IMG/VR virus record: IMGVR_UViG_3300031658_000113
Span: 1-24,840 of that record
Direction: 5' to 3' (one strand)
Source: a virus
Length of the DNA stretch: 24,840 nt
The stretch's first letter is position 1. Every line of letters starts with the position of its first letter. The notes below the pieces were generated by a model. The model did no database searches, had not been told where the DNA came from, and saw only the letters and a list, made by a program, of their open reading frames with translations. Of the stretch, positions 1 through 7,402 are shown piece after piece. The translations under genes and the position numbers were made by a program.

Positions 1-2171
1 GGAGATTCGCCAATTGACGCTCCTGTATAAAATCCTGCTTTACGCAACTGTGTTGATTCTACTTGTATATCAATTGTGCCGCCGTCGCCAACTTTAGCTT
101 TTGCGTAGTATGTAAATGTAGTTTGTGAAGGAACTTCAGTAAGAATAAATGCGCCTTCGGCTCTAGCAACTCCAACAACACTTTGATTAAGTCCTTTAAC
201 TGTAATTGCATCGCCTGCAATAAATCCGTGTGCGCCAACTGTAGTAATTGTAATAAGTGATGCACCCACTCCGCCGGTACCTGCTGAACTATCTGTTCTT
301 ACTAAAGTAGTATCAGTTTCTGTACCTGGAATTTCGTACACACTTGGATAGCCGCGCATTGTAGCAATAGCACTCCACTTAGTAGGCTGTAGTCCGTACT
401 CAAAGTCAGCGTCTAACATACTTACAGGAGGAGCAATACGCATACGCTCAATTGCGTCTGTACCAAATTCGTACGGTCTTACTATAAGCTCGTCTGTGTC
501 AATAAATATTTGTAGCTCGTCTGTAGATAATGCTGTTGCTGTAGAAAAGTTTAGTTGTAACTTAGTAACTGCGTCAGTTACTTGTAAGTATTTTTTAAAG
601 TCTTCGTCTGCATAAAACTGTTCGCCTGATGTTCCAACATATCCGCGGAACGTTTCTGTGAAGCCGCCTTTAAGTGTTTCGTTAAAGGTATATATTACTT
701 CGTTAGCCGAAGTGTTTGTAACTAGTAGTATGTCTGAGCTATCATAGTTACCAATAAACTTAACATACCCAACACCAGTGTCTACAAATGTTGGTATTGC
801 TGTTAATCCTGTTGTAATTGTATTAACAACAATACTAACTAATTCGTCAATTCGTGTAGTTGCTGTTGAGCCTTCGTATACTTTTGTAGCATCAGTAACT
901 TGAGCAACAAGTCCTAATTTAGCGTAAGTTATTTCTGGTAAAACATAATCAGTAATTAAGTCACCAATAAATGCATGTGTGTCAATTTCTGGAACTCTGT
1001 TACCGTCAACTTGTGCTGTTTCTCCATCCCAATATTTTTTAGCATATGTAATAGTCTTACTGTTACCGCCATAACGTAAATCGTACAAGTATGCAGTTAA
1101 AATATATCCTAAGTCTCTTTCGCACTTTGCTTGATTGTATGTGTATGTAGATACCCAACACACTGCGGCAACTATTGCTGTTTTGTTAGTGTTAATAGCC
1201 GCATGTGCCGCTTGTATAGTTGCACTTGCCCAAGTTACGGCAGGTAATGTTCTAGTTAATGCATCTAAGGTACTAGTACCAGTTTCGACGACATCTTTAA
1301 CTATATTAATAAAGCCAGAACAAAGCAATGCTTCAGTAGTTGTTGCATTAGCACCAGCTGTATTTTGCGTTTCAGTATTAGATGCACTTGATGTTACTGT
1401 TTCGCCTTTTACAACTTTTTCAATAACTGTTTTTAAGTGCCCGTACGCCGCTACTGTTACTGCTTGGTGAGCGGCTGTAATTCCAGTGTTTCCTGCTGCC
1501 GCATAATAATTAAAGAACTTGGCACTGTCGTAACTTGCCATATTACCACCGTACAACACATCATATGTTGCGGCTCTTAGTGCATACTTTGTATCTCTAG
1601 TACATTTAGCGACATCATGATCAGCTGCCGGATAATTTGCAACAACCCATGCATTTACTTCTGCTGCCATATATGATAAGTTTGCAAGTATTTGATCTTT
1701 GGCTGCAATATTAACGGCAGTAGCATCTGTTGGATTAGTATAAATTGGTGCGTCTGCGGCAGATCTAGTGTTTTGTGAAATATCATTTACTTCAACAAAG
1801 AATGCATTTGATCTTGATACTGCTGTCGAGTCTGCGGCTACGTCTGTAAGTGCGGCAACTGCTAACTTTGCTCTAGTAATTGTTCTAAAAACTGTATTAG
1901 ACAAATCTAAACTATTAGCTTGTGCAATTCCTAAAAAGTATGCGTTATAGGTTGTCCCTAAAGCTACATCAAATGCAACTCCGTCAATCATGTACCCTAT
2001 ATCTCGTTGGCACTTTACAGAGTCAACAACTTCTTTGTTAAGATATGCAACACTCTCCGAAAGCAAAAATGCTTTGTTTGCATTAAGCAATGAGTATGCG
2101 TTAGGGTATAGGTTATCTGAATATCCCATACCTGGTTTAAATTTGTAATTATTTATTCTCTTTTTTGCCAC
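1..2171 (-). CDS. Large virion structural protein with three Cys-Arg-Asp modules (3' end outside window)
   Basis: An uninterrupted minus-strand frame runs from a GTG at 2171 past base 1, giving at least 723 residues without a stop, so the C-terminus is missing. The GTG is chosen because it lies 3 bp after the preceding stop, AGGA stands about 10 nt upstream, and the resulting N-terminus (VAKKRINNYKFKPG) resembles the start of cyanophage structural proteins as I recall them. The only alternative nearby is ATG at codon 15. Three copies of a helical-looking module centre on Cys54, Cys190 and Cys350, each with C-x-R-D, then roughly A-x3-D about 10 residues later; the second and third also have a Y-G-G-N motif. 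The same module is inserted twice in the 1796-aa protein at 10787-16177. The remainder (about residues 400-723) looks beta-rich and Thr/Val/Gly-rich. A tail-fibre or baseplate appendage role is inferred from family resemblance and neighbours. Confidence 0.8.
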   Translation of the reverse strand, partial: MAKKRINNYKFKPGMGYSDNLYPNAYSLLNANKAFLLSESVAYLNKEVVDSVKCQRDIGYMIDGVAFDVALGTTYNAYFLGIAQANSLDLSNTVFRTITRAKLAVAALTDVAADSTAVSRSNAFFVEVNDISQNTRSAADAPIYTNPTDATAVNIAAKDQILANLSYMAAEVNAWVVANYPAADHDVAKCTRDTKYALRAATYDVLYGGNMASYDSAKFFNYYAAAGNTGITAAHQAVTVAAYGHLKTVIEKVVKGETVTSSASNTETQNTAGANATTTEALLCSGFINIVKDVVETGTSTLDALTRTLPAVTWASATIQAAHAAINTNKTAIVAAVCWVSTYTYNQAKCERDLGYILTAYLYDLRYGGNSKTITYAKKYWDGETAQVDGNRVPEIDTHAFIGDLITDYVLPEITYAKLGLVAQVTDATKVYEGSTATTRIDELVSIVVNTITTGLTAIPTFVDTGVGYVKFIGNYDSSDILLVTNTSANEVIYTFNETLKGGFTETFRGYVGTSGEQFYADEDFKKYLQVTDAVTKLQLNFSTATALSTDELQIFIDTDELIVRPYEFGTDAIERMRIAPPVSMLDADFEYGLQPTKWSAIATMRGYPSVYEIPGTETDTTLVRTDSSAGTGGVGASLITITTVGAHGFIAGDAITVKGLNQSVVGVARAEGAFILTEVPSQTTFTYYAKAKVGDGGTIDIQVESTQLRKAGFYTGASIGES
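2150..2157 (-). promoter_or_regulatory. T4-type late promoter motif inside the start of the leftmost gene
   Basis: The minus strand reads AATAAATA, matching the NATAAATA late consensus. It lies within codons 5-8 of the leftmost coding region, so a transcript from it would begin after the GTG start and could only serve the internal ATG at codon 15. It may simply encode Ile-Asn-Asn. Low confidence as a functional promoter. Confidence 0.2.
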
Positions 2172-2174
2172 GTT

Positions 2175-3134
2175 CTAAATTCCTAGTGCGATTGCAAGCG
2201 CCGTTGCGGTTGAGTCTACATACTTTTTATTACTTATGTCAGTATTGCCTGTAGGATCACTCGTTACGGAAGCTGTAGTAAATGCCGCTGTTGATGGAGT
2301 ATTTGCACCTATTGTAGTGCCGTTTATTGTTGTTGATGTTAATGGAATTGTAGATCCAGTAGGTGCAATAATTCCCAGTTGGACACCATTTATAACTACT
2401 TCTATCTTATTACCTGCATCTAAAACAATGTTTGTTCCTGCTTTAAATTGAGCAACACCTAATCCATTTGCGTTAATGCCTGTTGCTGTTAATGTGCCGC
2501 CGACAAACATATCTTTAGCTACACTAGCTCCGCCTGCAACAACTAAACTACCTATGCCAACTTCAGTTGAGTCAGTTGTTGCATTTACTGCTAGTGATTG
2601 TAATGCAGTTGAACCAGTTACAACTAAGTCACTAAAACTACCAGTGCCTGTTACTACTGGGTCAACTACTGTAATAGTACCCTTAGGTGTGCCGTCTGCA
2701 TCACCGTAATAAAGTGTGTCTGGTGCGTCTGCAGGAACTGAAATTACAACTTTACCTGTTGTTTTTCCTTGTGCAGATACTCCTGTTGATATAACATCGT
2801 TTACTGCGGTGTGTGCAATACCTGTGTTATATAAAGTTGTGCCGTCTGTGTTTATTAAGTTAAAGGTTACTGTGGTTAATGTAAGTGTAAAGGAATAAGA
2901 AGTTCCTCTTGTAAATTCTATAGTAGGATTATCTGTTGCCGCTACTGTAAAATCGTCACTAGCTAATCTAAAATTACCAGAAACTTCAGTAGCTGAGTAA
3001 TCACCTGACGTACTAGAGCTACTTCCGCCAACATATGCTAGAGAGGTAACAACAACATTTCCTGCGTTATCAACAGTAAATCCGGGGCTTTTATATCCAA
3101 ACTCTGATTCAAACTGACGGTATTCTATAGCCAC
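2175..3134 (-). CDS. Virion structural protein with a ligand-less cupredoxin-like domain
   Basis: This 319-aa protein starts at GTG 3134, with GGAG 9 nt upstream and a late promoter motif at 3157-3164. Residues about 60-158 resemble the cupredoxin-like domain of the 241-aa protein at 21148-21873: both have P-T-[IL]-x-[FL] with G-[TQ]-[ST]-Y-[ST]-F, then V-x-[IV]-x-[IV]-P, A-P and L-Y-Y followed by a Gly-rich turn. None of the His, Cys, His or Met ligands is kept; the aligned loop (142-152) has Asp, Gly and Lys instead. Residues 160-290 are Gly/Thr/Val-rich beta repeats, and the end (SNKKYVDSTATALA, 301-314) is a common terminus of phage fibre proteins. The next gene begins 3 bp after the stop. 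The structural role is inferred from composition and context. Confidence 0.8.
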   Translation of the reverse strand: MAIEYRQFESEFGYKSPGFTVDNAGNVVVTSLAYVGGSSSSTSGDYSATEVSGNFRLASDDFTVAATDNPTIEFTRGTSYSFTLTLTTVTFNLINTDGTTLYNTGIAHTAVNDVISTGVSAQGKTTGKVVISVPADAPDTLYYGDADGTPKGTITVVDPVVTGTGSFSDLVVTGSTALQSLAVNATTDSTEVGIGSLVVAGGASVAKDMFVGGTLTATGINANGLGVAQFKAGTNIVLDAGNKIEVVINGVQLGIIAPTGSTIPLTSTTINGTTIGANTPSTAAFTTASVTSDPTGNTDISNKKYVDSTATALAIALGI

Positions 3135-3156
3135 TTAACATGTCTCCAATTTAATA

Positions 3157-3164
3157 TATTTATC
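3157..3164 (-). promoter_or_regulatory. T4-type late promoter for the 319-aa gene
   Basis: GATAAATA on the minus strand fits the NATAAATA late consensus. Its downstream edge is 22 nt from the GTG start at 3134, leaving room for a short leader holding the GGAG. The same spacing (22-28 nt) recurs at the motifs near 3582, 8124, 16202 and 21159. Confidence 0.6.
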
Positions 3165-3167
3165 CAC

Positions 3168-3557
3168 TTAGGAGTGGCTACGGAAATACGTTGCCGAAAA
3201 GAATGCCTTTGCACCTTTATCTGCGACTGTTTTAGGGTTTAGTATAAGTTGTACATACGAATTAGTAACACTTGTTGTAATACTAACTATGTCTCGTGCT
3301 GTACTTGCCCTTCCATATACTACTACTGATGCTGTATCCGGTGAAGCTGTTAATAACACCTTAATTATTTCTTTAGCATCTTTGCCGCTTTCTACGTTAA
3401 TAGTATATTCAGCAGAGGAAAAATCGCCCATGTGCCATTCATCAATAACCAGGTCGCTTTGGACTTCTTTCCACATACCCTCATATGAAAAGTTTATTCC
3501 ACCTTTCAATAAGACTGTGTTTCGAAGTCCTTTTTTTAGAAATTTAGTTAAATCCAT
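3168..3557 (-). CDS. Small cyanophage-type virion structural protein
   Basis: A 129-aa protein with ATG at 3557, AGGA about 8 nt upstream and a late promoter motif at 3582-3589. It contains GGINFSYEGMW near residue 19 and a D-E-W-H-M-G-D-F-S-S-A-E-Y block near 39-51, followed by alternating beta segments (VVVYGRAST at 98-106, LILNPKTVADKGAKAFFSA towards the end). I recall similar segments in T4-like cyanophage structural proteins annotated only as virion proteins, so the assignment is by resemblance. No signal peptide or membrane segment is visible. It is the first gene after the enzyme cassette and appears to be transcribed from its own late promoter. Confidence 0.75.
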   Translation of the reverse strand: MDLTKFLKKGLRNTVLLKGGINFSYEGMWKEVQSDLVIDEWHMGDFSSAEYTINVESGKDAKEIIKVLLTASPDTASVVVYGRASTARDIVSITTSVTNSYVQLILNPKTVADKGAKAFFSATYFRSHS

Positions 3558-3581
3558 TATAGTATCCTAATATCTACAATG

Positions 3582-3589
3582 TATTTATC
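3582..3589 (-). promoter_or_regulatory. T4-type late promoter for the 129-aa gene
   Basis: GATAAATA on the minus strand, 25 nt upstream of the ATG at 3557 and just past the carbamoyltransferase stop at 3591. It restarts late transcription of structural genes after the enzyme cassette. Confidence 0.6.
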
Positions 3590-3590
3590 G

Positions 3591-5402
3591 CTATTCTTTA
3601 TTGGCGACAGTTACAAGTTTGCCAAATTCTGGCAAATATAAGTATTCTATATCACTACTCTTTAGTGTCCAAATAGCATCCTCTAAAGTTTCAACAAGTG
3701 GCTCGCCGCCTAAGTTAAAGCTAGTGTTGAATATTATTGAACAACCTGTCTTTTCTTTAAACGCTTTGATTAACTTATAGTAGTTAGGATTCTGCTCTTC
3801 AGTTACTGTTTGTATTCTGCAAGTTCCGTCAACATGTATAATACTAGGTATCTTTTCTGCAATGCCTGGTTGACAGTTAACAGCATACATCATATGTGGA
3901 CTATCTTCCATGCCACGTAGATCAAACCATTCGTGTACATCTTCTGCTAGAATAGAGCCTGCAAACGGTCTAAAGTATTCGCGGTGCTTAACATCATTAA
4001 CATAGTCTTTGCCGTCTTCAAATGTAGGATCAAATAACACGCTTCTGTTACCTAATGCACGTGGACCGTTTTCACTTTTTCCTTGGAACAGTGTAACAAT
4101 ATTCTTTTCAGTCAATAACTTAACAATGTCCTTATCTGTTGCGTCGGTAATAGTTACTCCGTCTACTGTAGTCTTATCAATAATATCTTTTTCAGTATAG
4201 TTATTGTCAGGACCTAAGTACAACGATTGTGTTTGTACAACTTTTGAATCTTCTTCTAAGCCGTACCAAAACATCATTGCCGCGCCCATTGCTGTTCCTG
4301 CATCATTACTTACTGGTTCAACATATACTTCAATGCCTTCGTCTTTAAGTGCTTCTAAATAATGATAATTAGCAACACAGTTTAATCCGTAGCCGCCGCT
4401 TATTACTACTTTCTTTTTACCAGTTAGTTCAACAGCATTTCTAATCAACTTTACAACTTGATCTTGTGTTTGCGTTTGACACGCATATGCCATGTCGCGT
4501 CTACTATCTAACAACGTTAAGTCGTCTTTAGTTTCAAGATGGTTAACTTCATTTAAGAACTGATATATTCCGCTATTTACTATTGCTCCGTTTGGATAGT
4601 TAGGAACAATTACATTTCTATTTGATAATGGGTAAATTGACTCTTCGTCAAACAACTTAGGTATAGCATCATTAGGCTTACCATATGGAAATAATCCCAT
4701 AGTTTTTCCAGCTTCTATTCCGCTCCATCCACAGTATTGTGTAACTGCTTCGTACACTTTAACAATGCCAGCTCTATCACTTACTATAGCATCATGCATT
4801 TTTCCGTTTTCGCCAAACATGTCTGATGGCATGTTTGTTAGTCCACCAGGTATTGGTTCTCTAGTACCGTATACTTTAAATTTAGTATCGAACTCTGCAG
4901 GGTAATCACAGTCAATAATACTTTCAACTTCCCAACTCATTACTTGCTCATTATTAATGCTTAACGGTATAAATGTTCCAGCACCGTCTACAATTACACT
5001 TACTGCACTATCAAAGCCACTCCTATAAAATGCACATGCAGAATGTAGCTTGTGGTGCATAAATGCTAGATCAATAACTTGAGGATGATCATAAGATGTG
5101 TTATTTGACTTTTGATCAATTAACCCTAACTTACGTGCTAATCCAGTATACATATCATCACCACTATAGTCAATTTTGCCAGCAGTTTCTTTTAACGGTT
5201 GTGTATGTGCAACTACTAAGTAGTCAATTTTATCAGTATAGTCTAAAATCTTAACCATACTTGCAAATGGCCCGCCATCATACTTTTGCCTAGACAACCG
5301 TTCTTCTTCAATAGAAAATACAACTTCGCCGTCTTTAAGTAAACATACACCACTGTTGTGGCCTCTTGCTATTGCCGCGATCCAAATTGGTTTCTTGCTC
5401 AT
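3591..5402 (-). CDS. Carbamoyltransferase, NodU/TobZ (CmcH) family
   Basis: A full-length 603-aa member of the family that transfers a carbamoyl group from carbamoyl phosphate, through carbamoyl-adenylate, to a hydroxyl on a sugar or other acceptor. Visible family motifs: the N-terminal ASKHA-fold start with GHNSGVCLL (14-22) and IEEERLSRQKYD (31-42); a metal-binding-type cluster with His116, His117 and His120; GGYGLNC (336-342); ENGPRALGNRS (444-454); REYFRPFAGSIL (474-485); and FNTSFNLGGEP in the C-terminal half (558-568). No key motif seems lost, so it is probably active. Its ATG follows the SGNH gene stop directly, with AGAGG 7 nt upstream. Carbamoyltransferases of this family are known in marine T4-like phages; the acceptor is unknown. 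Candidates are a glycan made by the neighbouring GT9-like enzyme, a host lipopolysaccharide sugar, or a hydroxymethylated base in phage DNA. Confidence 0.93.
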   Translation of the reverse strand: MSKKPIWIAAIARGHNSGVCLLKDGEVVFSIEEERLSRQKYDGGPFASMVKILDYTDKIDYLVVAHTQPLKETAGKIDYSGDDMYTGLARKLGLIDQKSNNTSYDHPQVIDLAFMHHKLHSACAFYRSGFDSAVSVIVDGAGTFIPLSINNEQVMSWEVESIIDCDYPAEFDTKFKVYGTREPIPGGLTNMPSDMFGENGKMHDAIVSDRAGIVKVYEAVTQYCGWSGIEAGKTMGLFPYGKPNDAIPKLFDEESIYPLSNRNVIVPNYPNGAIVNSGIYQFLNEVNHLETKDDLTLLDSRRDMAYACQTQTQDQVVKLIRNAVELTGKKKVVISGGYGLNCVANYHYLEALKDEGIEVYVEPVSNDAGTAMGAAMMFWYGLEEDSKVVQTQSLYLGPDNNYTEKDIIDKTTVDGVTITDATDKDIVKLLTEKNIVTLFQGKSENGPRALGNRSVLFDPTFEDGKDYVNDVKHREYFRPFAGSILAEDVHEWFDLRGMEDSPHMMYAVNCQPGIAEKIPSIIHVDGTCRIQTVTEEQNPNYYKLIKAFKEKTGCSIIFNTSFNLGGEPLVETLEDAIWTLKSSDIEYLYLPEFGKLVTVANKE

Positions 5403-6266
5403 TTAAAATCCTCTGTATCTGTTACCTTGCCACTCGGACAAGTTATTATTTATTGTTTCACAAAATAAATCAAAATCTCTGTGAGTCTCTTTATACATTG
5501 TGTTAACTTTATCTATCCAAATTTCTGTTTGTTTGCTTAAATCCTGGCTATTTTTAAGTTTTGGTTTAACGTGTGTTTGTAAATATTCTGCATGTTGGTC
5601 TATGCTGGGATGTCTGTCAATAACAAATACACCTTTATCATTAAATTTAAAATGAGGCAACAAACTATTCCATGCAGTACTTCCTACTGGAGCAATCCAT
5701 TTATCATCTGCTTCGATTAGATCTTTGTAGATAGCTAGTTCCGGCATGTCTTTCCAAATATTATTAGTAGTACCTAATTCGCCCGTATTACTATCTGGAT
5801 AATCTGAGTTCATTTTTGCAATGTCACCCATACTAGTCATAAACCAATTACAACCTGTACTTTTTAAAAATCCTTGAGCTAACGAAATGTTATTCAGCAT
5901 ATGCATTGTATAGCTTGATTCATCCCAAAATGTTTTAATCCAGTTATCAGTATACATCTTTGCATTAATGTAATTAAATAAACTTCCGCAAGTTTTCCAA
6001 CCCACTCCGTGATTACATCCTTCTCGACGATTGTCAGTAGTATGATAATCGTTTCGCAAATGACTAGTCCATTGTATAATTACAGTATCGGTTGACGTGA
6101 GGTTTTCTCTTGCATGTAGTTCAACTAGGCGTTCGCATATTGCTCTATTACCTAGTCCTGGATATCCCCAATTTTCATAAGTATCATATTCGGTTCCTAG
6201 CATGTCTGCCCAACTGGGCCACGCATAGTTACTAAAACTGCATCCTAATACAAATAGTCGAGACAT
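5403..6266 (-). CDS. SGNH/GDSL-type hydrolase or acyltransferase-like protein
   Basis: A 287-aa protein with the landmarks of a small SGNH hydrolase. Block I is G8-C9-S10-F11-S12, with Ser10 as presumed nucleophile. A Gly/Asn oxyanion-type segment, GYPGLGN, lies at 34-40. A beta-strand with TVIIQWTSHLRND at 61-73 sits where the family has its third block. Near the C-terminus VIDRHPSIDQHAEYL (215-229) supplies the Asp-x-His pair (D217, H219) in the usual D-x-H-P context. Such enzymes remove or transfer acyl groups, often acetyl, on sugars or lipids. The start codon overlaps the preceding stop by one base (TAATG), so translation is probably coupled; the next gene starts right after its stop. 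Its position between a GT9-like enzyme and a carbamoyltransferase suggests glycan modification. The N-terminal and C-terminal blocks are convincing; the substrate is unknown and no secretion signal is seen. Confidence 0.8.
   Translation of the reverse strand: MSRLFVLGCSFSNYAWPSWADMLGTEYDTYENWGYPGLGNRAICERLVELHARENLTSTDTVIIQWTSHLRNDYHTTDNRREGCNHGVGWKTCGSLFNYINAKMYTDNWIKTFWDESSYTMHMLNNISLAQGFLKSTGCNWFMTSMGDIAKMNSDYPDSNTGELGTTNNIWKDMPELAIYKDLIEADDKWIAPVGSTAWNSLLPHFKFNDKGVFVIDRHPSIDQHAEYLQTHVKPKLKNSQDLSKQTEIWIDKVNTMYKETHRDFDLFCETINNNLSEWQGNRYRGF
5447..5454 (-). promoter_or_regulatory. Possible late promoter inside the SGNH gene, upstream of the carbamoyltransferase
   Basis: AATAAATA on the minus strand, 45 nt upstream of the carbamoyltransferase ATG and within the final codons of the SGNH gene (Thr-Ile-Asn-Asn). 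It could add late transcription of the carbamoyltransferase, or be an incidental Ile-Asn-Asn codon string. Confidence 0.35.
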
Positions 6267-7306
6267 TACTCAGCTATTGCTTCGTCAAATACTGCGTCAA
6301 CAGTATCATCATCGTCTATAACTTTAGGTTGTTGTCCTGTACCTACTTCTGGCTCTTCGTCATCATTACCATGTATTAGTGTACCTTTAACGACTCCTAC
6401 TACATACTCAATAATTTTATCATCCATTGCCATTAAACTTTCGTTATGTCTATTAGTTGATTCTTCTTGTGTAATACGAATTGGATCGTAAATTCTATTA
6501 GATTGACCTAAGTCTAAAACATTAAAGTTTTCTGTGTCTGGATATGATACATTTATTGGAAAAGTAGATCCATGTACCGCAGTAGTAGTTGTACCTACAC
6601 AATAAGCTAAGTGTTGTCCTACACTATCGCATCCTAAGAAGTGATCAGCATATTTAATCATTGATGCCCACTGCCTAATATTTAATCCTTCCGGCATAGC
6701 TATTTCACTTTTTAAGCCTTCGCCTTTGAGATCAATTTTAAGTTCGCTCATCATAACAATAGCATAATCTTTTTCTAAATCTTTTAGCATCATCTTTAGA
6801 TCTTTAAATTCAAAACTTCTGCCAGTACTATCTATCGGAGTGTCGTCATTAATTTCAATGCCGCGACCAAACGGTTGTATTATTAGTAGTTTGTCTTTTT
6901 TAATTTTTGTTTTAACTTCGTTGATTAACTTACGTCCTACAAGTAGTTCTTCTTTACTAAGTTTCATTGTAGGTTTAGGTAAGTCTCTAATACCTTTGCC
7001 ATTTAATTCAATGTCAAACGCTTGTGCTAGACTACATTTCTGATTGTAATATTCCCAAACTCTATAAGGCTCTGGATACAGCACATCTCTGTTTTTTAGA
7101 ACATCTTTAAATAAGTTTTTATGCCAAGGGTCATATGCCCTAGCGTCTAGTGTTGGGTGTCCTTTGAACATGTCTGTGCCACCTTCGCACACAATTACAA
7201 ATTCAGTATCTCCGGACTCTTGTTCGTATAATTCTAATGCGGGTATGGAACACAGCATTCTGCCTGCGCCACCATTTAAAAAAAATGCTTTTGATCTTGT
7301 TGTCAT
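6266..7306 (-). CDS. GT9-like (heptosyltransferase-fold) glycosyltransferase
   Basis: A 346-aa protein built like a GT-B glycosyltransferase of the ADP-heptose:LPS heptosyltransferase group (family 9). The first Rossmann-like domain opens with NGGAGRMLCSIPALELY (11-27), equivalent to the family's G-x-G-D-x-L-x-x-x-P-A motif but with Arg-Met in place of the usual Gly-Asp. The second domain starts at KLLIIQPFGRGIE (139-151), and the donor-site motif appears as FLGCDSVGQHLAYCVGTTT (223-241) followed by AVHGST, where the family usually has D-[ST]-G-x-x-H-[LI]-A. The last 30 residues are very acidic (DDEEPE, DDDDTVDAVFDE), an unusual tail. It is the first gene below the intrinsic terminator, with GGAG and GAGAG upstream of the ATG, and overlaps the SGNH start by one base. 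The sugar donor and acceptor are unknown. Confidence 0.72.
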   Translation of the reverse strand: MTTRSKAFFLNGGAGRMLCSIPALELYEQESGDTEFVIVCEGGTDMFKGHPTLDARAYDPWHKNLFKDVLKNRDVLYPEPYRVWEYYNQKCSLAQAFDIELNGKGIRDLPKPTMKLSKEELLVGRKLINEVKTKIKKDKLLIIQPFGRGIEINDDTPIDSTGRSFEFKDLKMMLKDLEKDYAIVMMSELKIDLKGEGLKSEIAMPEGLNIRQWASMIKYADHFLGCDSVGQHLAYCVGTTTTAVHGSTFPINVSYPDTENFNVLDLGQSNRIYDPIRITQEESTNRHNESLMAMDDKIIEYVVGVVKGTLIHGNDDEEPEVGTGQQPKVIDDDDTVDAVFDEAIAE

Positions 7307-7324
7307 TTTACTCTCTTACTCCAT

Positions 7325-7377
7325 AAAAAAAGACTGGGTCTACTAGTATATATCAAGCATACACTAGAGACCCAGTC
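7325..7377 (-). terminator. Rho-independent terminator after the 232-aa gene
   Basis: A perfect 10-bp stem pairs 7332-7341 (gactgggtct) with 7368-7377 (agacccagtc); an inner CTAG/CTAG pairing extends it. On the minus strand the hairpin is followed at once by seven T residues (7331-7325). There is no T tract on the plus side, so it acts on the structural transcript coming from the right and separates it from the enzyme cassette. Confidence 0.88.
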
Positions 7378-7402
7378 GTTACTGGTTTAAGAGTTGTACT
7401 AT

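Noticed and set aside
59-265. Small minus-strand frame rich in Leu and His
   Set aside because: It is out of frame within the leftmost large gene, whose own frame is open throughout and contains recognisable modules.
501-508. AATAAATA on the plus strand as a late promoter
   Set aside because: No plus-strand gene follows it, and it lies within minus-strand coding sequence.
7345-7350. TATACT as a sigma-70 type -10 box for the enzyme cassette
   Set aside because: No acceptable -35 element lies 16-18 nt upstream, and the hexamer falls inside the terminator loop.
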